From positions 10,174,177 to 10,238,176 of the forward strand of contig JAHLJT010009355.1 in assembly GCA_031308135.1 (NCBI GenBank): 64,000 bases of DNA, in the 5' to 3' direction. Position 1 is the first letter of the stretch. Every line of letters begins with the position of its first letter. The notes below the pieces were generated by a model. That model worked only from the letters and a program-made list of their open reading frames with translations, was not told the DNA's origin and did no database searches. A program made the translations under genes and the position numbers. The stretch is from Acheta domesticus (Eukaryota; Arthropoda; Insecta; Orthoptera; Gryllidae). Below, one piece after another: positions 54,756-64,000 of the stretch.

Positions 54756-56240
54756 CGCTTTGTCTCCCTCTGTCTCCCAGTCACCCTCTCTCTCCAAGTT
54801 TCCCTCTCTCTCTCCAAATCTCCCTCTCTCCTCCCTGTTTTTCCTTACTCCCTCTCTCCTCTCTCTCCCTTCCTGACTCCCTCTCTCTCCCAGTCTCCTT
54901 CTCTCTCCCTCTCTCTCCCAGTCTCCTTCTCTCTCCCTCTCTCTCCCAGTCTCCTTTTCTCTCCCTCTCTCTCCCATTCTCCTTTTCTCTCCCTCTATCT
55001 CTCCCAGTCTCCTTTTTCTCTCCCCTCTCTCCCAGTCTCCTTTTCTCTCCCTCTCTCTCCCAGTCTCCTTCTCTCTCCCTCTCTCTCCCAGTCTCCTTCT
55101 CTCTCCCTCTCTCTCCCAGTCTCCTTCTCTCTCCCTCTCTCTCCCAGTCTTCTTCTCTCTCCCTCTCTCCCAGTCTCCCTTCCTTCTCCCTCTCTCTCCC
55201 AGTCTCCCTCTCTCTCCCAGTCTCCCTCTCTCTCCCAGTCTCCCTCTCTCTCCAGTCTCCCTCTCTCTCCAGTCTCCCTCTCTCTCCCAGTCTCCCTCTC
55301 TCCCAGTCTCCCTCTCTCTCTCCCAGTCTCCCTCTCTCTCCCAGTCTTCCTCTCTCTCCCCCTCTCCCCAGTCTTCCTCTCTTTCCCAGTCTTCCTCTCT
55401 CTCTCCCCCTCTCCCAGTCTTCCTCTCTTTCCCAGTCACCCTCTCTCTCCCTCAATCTTCCAGTCTCCCCTCTCTTTCCTTCTCTCCCTCCCCCCCCCTC
55501 TCTCCCGGTCTCCCCCTCTCTTCTTGTCTCCCCCTCTCTCCCGGTCTCCCCTCTCTCCCGGTCTCCCCTCTCTCCCGGTCTCCCCTCTCTCCCGGTCTCC
55601 CCTCTCTCCCGGTCTCCCCTCTCTCCCGGTCACCCCTCTCTCCCGGTCACCCCTCTCTCCCGGTCACCCATCTCTCCCGGTCTCCCCTCTCTCCCGGTCT
55701 CCCATCTCTCCCGGTCTCCCCTCTCTCCCGGTCTCCCCCTCTCTCCAGGTCTCCCCCTCTCTCCCGGTCTCCCCTCTCTCCCTGCCTCCCTCTCTCTCCC
55801 TGCCTCCCTCTCTCTCCCTGCCTCCCTCTCTCTCCCTGCCTCCCTCTCTCTCCCTTTCTTCCTCTCTCTCCCTGCCTCCCTCTCTCTCCCTGCCTCCCTC
55901 TCTCTCCCTGCCTCCCTCTCTCTCCCTGCCTCCCTCTCTCTCCCTGCCTCCCTCTCTCTCCCTGCCTCCCTCTCTCTCCCTGCCTCCCTCTCTCTCCCTG
56001 CCTCCCTCTCTCTCCCTGCCTCCCTCTCTCTCCCTGCCTCCCTCTCTCTCCCTGCCTCCCTCTCTCTCCCTGCCTCCCTCTCTCTCCCTGCCTCCCTCTC
56101 TCTCCCTGCCTCCCTCTCTCTCCCTGCCTCCCTCTCCCTCCCTCTGTATTCCGCTCTGTCCCTATCTCTCTCACTCTCCCTTTCCCTCTCTCTCCTTTTG
56201 CCTCTATCCCTGTCTCCCTCCTATCTCCCACACATACACA
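54756..56240 (+). repeat. 1.5-kb polypyrimidine minisatellite block
   Basis: Almost only C and T on the plus strand. Sub-blocks: CTCCTTCTCTCTCCCTCTCT types (54890-55440), TCTCTCCCGGTCTCCCC, period 17 (55500-55780), then CTGCCTCCCTCTCTCTCC, period 18, about 19 copies (55785-56140), ending in (CA)n at 56229. Forward frames of over 500 residues ([11 protein letters not shown]) and the purine-rich minus frames ([11 protein letters not shown]) are artefacts. Confidence 0.95.
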
Positions 56241-56609
56241 CACACACACACACTCTCCAACACCGACATTACCGTTGGGGAATTACGGAACACTCCGTCC
56301 GCGTGAGCGCGCCGGCGGGCGAGGGCCGATGGCAGCAGCAGCGCCGCTGGGCCCGCCGCCCCGCCCCGCACCCCCCCCGGGCCATTTGGCCGGCGCGGGC
56401 GGCGCGGGCGTGACAGCGTGATCTAAGGGCGACGCGCAAACGAGGCACACGCCCACTCCAAGCGCTCCCCTCGCCCGCAATGAATTTTGGATATTTCGCG
56501 CGTTCTGACCTCGCGCGGCCGCGCGGATTACCGGCTAAACACAATTGCAGTCGCCCGCTGCACGCGGACCGCGCGGAAAAACGCGCCTGCGCCCGCGCGC
56601 GCGCGGATT
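56241..56609. other. CpG-rich patch after the polypyrimidine block
   Basis: Very GC-rich (GGCCCGCCGCCCCGCC; CGCGCGCGCGG). A promoter-type CpG island is possible; no exon is recognised nearby. Confidence 0.4.
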
Positions 56610-57062
56610 GCGGCTTTTGCAGGGGGCTTTGCGCGTGTCGAGCACGCCCTCCGCTCCGCTCAGCGCTTCGCGGCGGCTCCTGTTTTAAGCTGCGGAAAGG
56701 GATCGCTATTTTCACCTAGTTACGCTGGTTGCGAACGGCCGTTGCGCGAGTACAGCGACGAGCATAACGTGCGACTGCTTCTTAACGAAGAAAGGGTAGA
56801 TTGTGTTTTTTTTCGCGAGTCCGTCTGGAGCGGAGAGGTCAGTGATGGCAGCGGCTTTTTGCAGGGGCTTTGCGTGTGTTGAGCACGTCCTTCGCTCGGC
56901 TTAACGTTTCACGACTGACTGTTTTAAGGTGCGTAATGGGACCGCTACGTCCACCTAGTTACACTGGTAGCGGGTGGTAACTGGCGAACGGCAGTTGAAC
57001 GAGTACAACGTTGGAGATAGTGTGCGACTGTTTCTTAGCGAAGAAAGTGTAAATTGTTGTCT
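56610..57062 (+). repeat. Diverged ~240-bp tandem duplication
   Basis: GGCTTTTGCAGGGGGCTTTG at 56611 recurs as GGCTTTTTGCAGGGGCTTTG at 56849. Both are followed by GTGT..GAGCACG, ACCTAGTTAC, GAACGGC.GTT, and GTGCGACTG.TTCTTA.CGAAG. The first copy is richer in CpG, the second in TpG/CpA. Confidence 0.8.
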
Positions 57063-58920
57063 TTTTGGTTTCCGTTTCCGGTTTCCGTTTTGGTTTCCCT
57101 TTCCAAAGTTTTGTCTTTTTTAGTTTCCGTTTCCGGGCAGGGAGGTCACTGGTGGCTGCGCTAAATACTGGCCTGTAATTGCTTAAAATATTATTTTGTA
57201 TTAGAATGTGGAAAATACAAAGATACCTTATAGTACCGGCTCATGTCTATGTAACAGTATTATAACCATTTACACTGTATGGTGCAGAGGTTTGGGTGTT
57301 ATCAAGCAAATCCAAAAAAAACGTGCTGATGATCTGAGGAAGGAAAGTCTTGAGGAGTCTCGCCCAACATTAAAATGGTTAGTGGTAAATAAAAGACATT
57401 TATAGTCAATTTATAGTTGATCAATAAATATAATAAGATTAGATATTATGGATGAAGTTAATCCAGGAAACAGTAGAGGGGAAACCTACGAATGAGGAAT
57501 GAGGGAGTAGCGAAAATGGTCTTCTCTGCAAAACTACGTAGAAGGGAAGAGAACGAGAGGAAAACACGACTGAGATTGCAAAAAAGGATGGAGGAGGAGA
57601 AGAATTAGTTATATATGATGCATCTAAAGCTATTATCTTGATATATTAACAAGTTGCTGGAAACAAAAGGGAGCGAATGATTGACTAGTATTATAAGTCA
57701 ATGTAAATTAACATTTCATTTAGTGAATTGTTATTTGCCGTGTAAACGATCATCAAACAACATTACGGAAATGTAATTAAGTCCATAATTGTATCAACGT
57801 TCATTTTTGTTACAACATCCTTTTCTTTGCTTTTTTATTAATAATCTTCATATTTTCCTTAATGAAAGTTCCCTCTTTTGTAGAGCTCAAATACTGAAAC
57901 ATACGTCAATTTCTATTGCTAAATGTAGCTCCAATAGGAATGAGTTTAATACCCCATGTTTAAGAGGTTTCAGTTTCATTCGTACTGCCTTTAACGCAAT
58001 TGTTATGATCACATTTTTATCATTCTCTTTTGTGGATCAGTATCATGTAAACCTAATTAGCAAATGTAATGTAAAACTAAATTGATTTCAATTTCGTACA
58101 CCAAGCAATATAGTGAAGGATAAAAAACTATTACAGTAAGAATTGGGATATGTAAGAATTGGAGAGTGTTGTAATAATGTTCTGCCACCTAGAAGCAGAA
58201 AATATATGCAATGTTACAAATGTTTATTACGAAAATCGTTGATAATAAATTCCGTGAAAGTTCAATCTGACAATGAAGAAGTGTTCTTTCGACATGTATA
58301 CCACAAAAAATATGAAGTATTTCAGGTAATACTGTAGGCGTTTACAAAAATTCCCGAGGCTCGTTGCAACAAATGTCTACGAAATATCGAGAACCTACCG
58401 TTTTCAAATTGAACAAGAATTGAATACATGCCCGAATACTTGCGGTTCAATTAAATTCATTTCAATCCATTCAGTTTTTCAATTTTACTCAATTTATTGT
58501 TGCTTATATTAACATTGTTACGGTTCAGAGGCGGTTAGCATGGGGAATTGGTAATTCTTTAAATAAATAAGAATTTCCTTTTGTAAAATGTACACTTTGA
58601 ACAGATGTGAAACGTGTCTTCGTTCTTAAATGTAGTAAAACAAGTTAAAATAAAAACACAAAATTGCATAATGTAAAGTTTGAAGCACTTTCCCAAGAAC
58701 GCTGATCTATCTTTCAAATTACATTCTCAACTTCGGGGCCAACATTTTTATCTTCACATGATCCATGAACCCTGGATTACGCATCTTTGTGTGCGTATGG
58801 TGCATGCGCACACACATACACATGTGCGAGCACACACCGGGGGACTGCATCGCCTCCAGCTCGTGCATCCCTTGCGGATAATTCAAGCTTCGCGAATTTA
58901 TCGCGACGCTGCCTAACGTA
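57063..58920. other. Intergenic, AT-rich
   Basis: Starts with a TTTCCGTTTCCGG-type short repeat (57065-57160); otherwise no supported feature. Confidence 0.45.
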
Positions 58921-59220
58921 GTGGAAAGTTGACCATAAACATCCCCTCCCCCTCGACCTCGCGTTCTCCTACAGCCCCCCTCACACACACCTCTCACACC
59001 CCTCCCCTCCCCCCTCCCATCCCTCCCCACCCACCCTCCCCACCCTTCCCTCCCCACCCCTCCCTCCCCCTTCCATCCCCTCCCCTTCCCCTTCCTCCCC
59101 CGGCCCAGTCCTCTCCGCGTCTTCTCCCCCCTTAGCCGTCTCCCCCGCCCCCACGTCCCCACCCCCCGGTCTCCCCCTGGCCCTGCCCCCACCCCTTCCG
59201 CCTCCGCGCCCGCCGGGCGG
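58921..59220 (+). repeat. C-rich (CCTCCCC)n low-complexity tract
   Basis: Irregular CCTCCCC/CCACCCT repeats, strongly C-rich on the plus strand, so G-rich on the minus strand. Confidence 0.85.
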
Positions 59221-60400
59221 GGACGCGTCTCCAGAGATCTTGGAGCCTTTCCAAGTGTTTTATCGCGTAGTATCTAGCCTAATGTACTGTCGCCCAGCTT
59301 AGGCCCAGACTTAACCCGTAGTACCGCCGCCCCCGCCCCGCTCCGGGCGAGCGGAGGTACCCACCTACCCGCCATAATTGCATAAGCGATACCGCACTAT
59401 CGCTCCATCTCGCGGAGCAGTGTTGGCCCTGGCGCCTGTGCGGGGGGTGGGGTGGGGGGAGGGAGGCAGGGAAAAAGTGGCGACGGCGCGGCCCGCTCTC
59501 GTCGATGTGGTAAAGACAGGCTATTGGTTGTAACGGGGCATCCAGTTTCGTTTTGTGTACTCTTCTTAGGTTGTCGTATCTACCATGGATTGTTATTTTG
59601 ATGACTACATGATCACGAAATTTGAGGCAGGGGAAACGGGATAACTACAAAAGCATTACCACTATTCAGATTGTTTGGCACAAAATTTACATTTGCGATC
59701 AGTATTTAAATCGTATATCCTAACAGTTAAAATTATTTTGTAATACGACTTATTTTATTTACTATAAACCCACAGTCGAGTTTTAGTTCAGAAAAGGTAT
59801 GGAGAATGATAAGCTGATCTATTTACTAATTTGAAAGATATAGTGGTTGTCTTTTTGGGAATCCAAAATGCATATGTCGTTGTTAGGGGTTTCACTGAAG
59901 GAGAATGATAGTCACAATTTATCTAAAGTGGTGACGGAGAAACTGAAAATTTGCCTTTTGATATGAACAAATTCTGATGAATGAATAAGTATTGACAGAA
60001 AAGCGCTGATGTTGTCCACGATGAACATCACGTTAGTATCTCTCTCTCTCATGTTCAAAATATTTTATTTGCGTGGAGATTTCGAATAATTAAGACATTT
60101 ACAAAACAATTGAAGGAAAGGTAGTTTACTTCATTTATAGTGCATGCTACAAGCGCAGTCATTTCAGTGCTTGTGTGCCTCAGTTTGAAGGTGTCAGAAA
60201 CGGTCTTGTAATATGCCACATCCACAAGGAACTGAGTGTTACTGGAGTTTCTGAAAATGAGGTATTGAACTATGGAACATTTAAACATGTCAGATATTTT
60301 CGTCTAACATGCGAAACATAAAGATAATAAGAGAACGCAATGTTAGGACAAGTGTCGTCATTTCATGACTAATGCTTCTACGCTTCTGAAGCAGTATTCG
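59221..60400. other. Intergenic, GC-rich start then AT-rich
   Basis: GC-rich to about 59520, then AT-rich. No gene supported. Confidence 0.4.
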
Positions 60401-61171
60401 TCAGCTTATCCCTGCGAGTGCGTCTCGCAGATGTCGTCTACTGCGGGTGTTGAGACGTACCGTTGCCTGGCGGGTGCGGAGGAGACCCAATTACGTCGAA
60501 GAGAATTTCGCCGAAGTCGAGAAGAGGAGACTGCGGTGGCGCTTATGCGATTGGCCTACAGCGACTCCATCGGCGGTCGCGGTGTCGCGGAGAAGCAAGG
60601 AATTAATCGTGTAAAAATAAAACTTCCAAAATAGAATGATGAATGCATGTTGCTGAAGCTTGTCACGTTGACCGTCTTATAAGGAAATAATCTGGGATGA
60701 TAAGGGGGTGTGTTTTGAAAAACGAAACTGAACAGAAAGCGTGGGGAAATCAGCCTTTCATGGCAAGCACGCCAGACCATGGCGTGTTCTTCTGAAAGAA
60801 AAGCGTCAAAAACCGCAGATGTGATCCTCAGGTACCAGAGACGGTCTGTAGCGTCGAGAGACGCCCTTCTGCCTGGCAGTTGCGGAGAATCCGCAATTAG
60901 AACGGAGGACCGCCGCGCTGTTCCGTTTGAGGGAAACCGCGAAGTGAACGGTGCTGCCGGCTCGTCTCCGCGCCGCGGTCCCTGCAGCGCCTGCAGCGGC
61001 GGCGGCGGCGGCGGCGGTTAGGGAGTGAAGAGAGTGGGGGCGGGGGTGGCGAGAGGAAGAAATTCGCGCGGCCGTTAATGAGCGGGATTCTGCTGGCACC
61101 GTTCCGCAGGCGCGCCGCCCCGCGCCCGCCGCCTCGAGCGCCGCGCAGCGCCGGAGTCGCTATCGGGGCCC
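60401..61171. other. Mixed GC-rich region upstream of the 430-bp repeats
   Basis: Two blocks (about 60445-60505 and 60855-60915) share GAGACG, TGCCTGGC, GTTGCGGAG-like and CAATTA words and may be an old duplication. A (GGC)n run lies at 61000-61018. Frames are open on both strands with no recognised protein. Confidence 0.35.
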
Positions 61172-62460
61172 CATCTCGTTTTCGTCGAATCGTAATGCGC
61201 CCTAGTTTCCAGGCACTCTCGCGAATGGAAGCGCAGCAAGCTGGGGTGGGGTGGGGGGGCGTTGTGGAAAATTCAAAACGCATGTTGCTCATGTTCACAA
61301 GGGTGTCCGTTGAAAAATAAAATGTTTTTGTGATACTGTCCTTTTTTACCGACAAGCCGGACACGAGGATGAAAAGCCGGTCTTAACAGCCGGCGTCCGT
61401 TAAGGTGTTTAACGGATGTGTTCCGTTAAGAACAATTGAATCAAATCAGTGTAACAGATGACATATGAGTACTCCCATTTAAAGCAAAGATGTTTGTTTT
61501 AAATGTTTTTCTTAGTCAGATCATACAATGAAAAGTATTTTGCTGATATCATGGATAACGTTGGTTGTTAATTATCTGACAATCTTCTCGATTTTGAAAC
61601 GTGGCCCATCTCGTTTTCGTCGAATCGTAATGCGCCCTAGTTTCCAGGCACTCTCGCGAATGGAAGCGCAGCAAGTGGGGGTGGGGCGTTGCGGAAAATT
61701 CAAAACGCACGCTGCTCATGTTCGCAATGGTGTCCGTTGAAAAAAATGTTTTTGTGATACTGTACTGTTGTACCGACAAGCCGGACACAAGAATGAAAAG
61801 TCGGTCTTAACGGCTGGCGTCCGTTAAGGAGTTTAACGGATGTGTTCCGTTAAGAACAATTGAATCAAATCAGTGTAACAGATGACATATGAGTACTCCC
61901 ATTTAAAGCAAAGATGTTTGTTTTAAATGTTTTTTCTTAGTCAGATCATACAATGAAAAGTATTTTGCTGATATCATGGATAACGTTGTTGGTTGTTAAA
62001 TATCTGACAATCTTCTCGATTTTGAAACGTGGCCCATCTCGTTTTCGTCGAATCGTTATGCGCTCTAGTTTCCAGGCACTCTCGCGAATGGAAGCGCAGC
62101 AAGCGGGGTTTGGGGGGGGGGCGTTGTGGAAAATTCAAAACGCACGCTGCTCATGTTCACAAGGGTGTCCGTTGAAAAAAAATGTTTTTGTGATACTATA
62201 CTGTTGTACCGACAAGCCAGACACGAGGACGAAAAGCCGGTCTTAACGGCCGGCGTCCGTTAAGGAGTTTAACCGATGTCTTCAGTTAAGAACAACAGAA
62301 TAAAATCATTGTGAGTAACAGATGATTTAGAACGGCATTAGAAGAGATTTTTATGTTTTGCTTAGAGGCAGATCATACTATGAAAAGTATTTTGCTAATA
62401 TCATACATAACGTTCTTGGTTGTTAATAAATATCTGGAAGTCATCTCGGTTTTGAAACGT
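61172..62460 (+). repeat. ~430-bp tandem repeat, three units
   Basis: CATCTCGTTTTCGTCGAATC begins units at 61172, 61607 and 62035 (periods 435 and 428). Each contains AGGCACTCTCGCGAATGGAA, a G-run of variable length, ACCGACAAGCC, and a cluster of inverted CCGTTAA/TTAACGG words. The third unit decays toward 62460. Confidence 0.95.
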
Positions 62461-64000
62461 CAACCACGTTATATGCTCTATATGTATCTAATGCCGTTAA
62501 TACACGGGCGGCGTTCTTGATTTAAATAGTTGGAAGGTGTGATACAATGTTGGGAAGCAGAAGTATAGAAATAACAAAAATCAATTATTGATAATAAACA
62601 TTTATTAATTCCATCTACGCAATAATGTTAGTATAAATATTTATCAGTGTGTACCAGCTAGCTCGTCTCTGACCATCTGGATTCGTCTTTTCCATCTAAT
62701 CTTCAGCACTTCGGAAAGTTATGTTCATATCATTTCTTCGGAAGAAAACACTACGTTTTTATATGTCATGTCATTTATATTTTGTTAGAGTATAATTTAC
62801 ACGGTGAATCTTTAAACAGAGTACAGGCAGAAGGTCACAGAATATATTTTTACAGATAACGCTTGCAGTGAAAAAAAATAGAGATAGAAGGAGAACGTTT
62901 GAGTTTCTGCATTTCGAGCACTATTTTAATTGGCCATATTCACGATTTCTCTTCCGCTTCACTGGTTTCCTGCGTGTTGCTGGCAATTCATTTTTTCAGG
63001 TCAGCAGTTGCAATTGCTGAAGTGAGTAACGCCGAATTGAACTTGCACCAATGGTTCAGTGGTAACACAGGTCCAGTTACTTTATAGTTAACCTGCACAT
63101 TTAGACGCGAGTTTGTGATTTTTTTCAATGTACTAGCATGGTAGTTTTCCTCTTCAGATTTAATTCACTCCTGCCCCCGTGTGTCTCAGCATTCGCTCAA
63201 CCAAATTTCACTGCTCTGATTAAAGGAATTCCGCTGGGAAACGTCCTAGTACGACATTTTCACTACATTAACCACAACATATTTCATTTCCCTAATTAAA
63301 TACATCCTCATTACATGACGCACTGCGAGTTAGGAACAAGCAAATCCCAAAGGTGAACGATTTTGTGGAAACGTGTTTAAATAAGCTTTATTGTGCTCTA
63401 ATGTTTTGGGATGGACGTATATTTCGAGTTTGAAACAACTTCCCATTGAATGTGACAGTCAAAAAGTTGTGCCTTATGTAAAATGCGAAAACATTGCATG
63501 GTTTACTCAATCATGTGTTTCCCTGAATAAACTGAAGATATGATACAGAAGTAATGCTGTGAATATCCTCTTAGATTGAATCACAAAAATATCTGTACTA
63601 TCTTGATTTGTATTTTCTGTTGAATTCATATGTAACGGTTGCTATGCACAGTAAAATGAGATATTTTGAAAACTAAATTTTACATGTTATGTACTATTGT
63701 CTTTGTTAATTGATTACAACAATTTTATTTATGCTAAGTAAAGACATAACTGCAAGCAACGGTATCCAGCTTAGACATCATCAACTGAAAAACACTTTAG
63801 GTTTGTTAACTGTTAATTTGTATTAGATGATGTACAAATAAATGACAATTATGTACAAAAATTGTGCTGGGACGGAACATTCGGCATACAATCCATATTC
63901 CAAAAAGTGACGCACATGATTTAATTATTTTAACAGAATTTCTGCTTCCAATGTTTGAAGTCTTCTTCAGATAACTGACAGTAAAATATGTGTACGAAGT
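62461..64000. other. Intergenic, AT-rich
   Basis: No gene, RNA or repeat recognised. Confidence 0.45.

Noticed and set aside
54642..56413. Two overlapping forward open frames of 554 and 578 residues (Ser/Leu/Pro-rich)
   Set aside because: They are translations of the CT minisatellite; both frames stay open because T/C-only sequence lacks stop codons. No domain, no start context, no splice logic.

Overview
This is a repeat-rich animal genomic window, almost certainly from an arthropod and probably an insect with a large genome. The reasons are the intron-split genes, the abundance of tRNA-derived SINEs, Jockey-like LINE tails, hairpin MITEs, hAT and Tc1 relics, a complete Ty3/gypsy-type LTR element, and a gene encoding single-von-Willebrand-C (SVWC) modules, a family typical of arthropods. 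I see no operons, rRNA, genuine tRNA genes or CRISPR arrays. Most long open frames here are artefacts of simple repeats.

Region 1 (1-20450, plus strand): the 3' part of a two-pore-domain potassium (K2P) channel gene. Two cytoplasmic-loop exons (3178-3309 and 5592-5770) and the terminal exon (18825-19735: TM3, second pore loop TIGFGD, TM4, acidic C-terminus) splice together in phase. Exons for TM1, P1 and TM2 must lie upstream of the window. The introns hold a (TG)n-rich tandem array that runs straight into the first exon, SINEs, a MITE, Jockey-like LINE tails, and a complete 9.5-kb Ty3/gypsy-type element (7989-17501) inserted antisense. That element has about 2-kb LTRs, a CATG target duplication, a tRNA-Lys-type primer site and a polypurine tract.

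Region 2 (20450-30000): no gene found. It has a GC-rich patch followed by a pentanucleotide array, a minus-strand SINE, a 173-bp tandem triplication, a 140-bp duplication and a MITE packed with CACTGA motifs.

Region 3 (30140-42722, minus strand): the most interesting locus, assembled here from five short exons. One signal-peptide exon (42593-42722) is followed by two SVWC modules, each split over two exons (34479-34602 plus 33185-33276; 31195-31359 plus 30140-30296). The intron phases allow either a tandem two-module protein or alternative use of the two modules behind a shared signal peptide. The second module needs a one-base correction at a G6/C6 run. The introns hold a CA minisatellite, a TE-ORF relic, a hAT-like MITE, a Tc1 transposase pseudogene, a SINE, a minisatellite and a hAT remnant ending about 15 bp from the splice donor of exon 1.

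Region 4 (42800-64000): no gene can be supported. It holds a ~1-kb compound palindrome of MITEs and SINE tails (45150-46110), another LINE tail, a GGGGC tract, a 1.5-kb polypyrimidine minisatellite block (54756-56240) next to a CpG-rich patch, and a ~430-bp tandem triplication (61172-62460).

The two LTRs of the LTR element differ almost only in homopolymer lengths. This suggests either consensus homopolymer errors in the assembly or very recent insertion, and it bears on every frameshift seen in the window.
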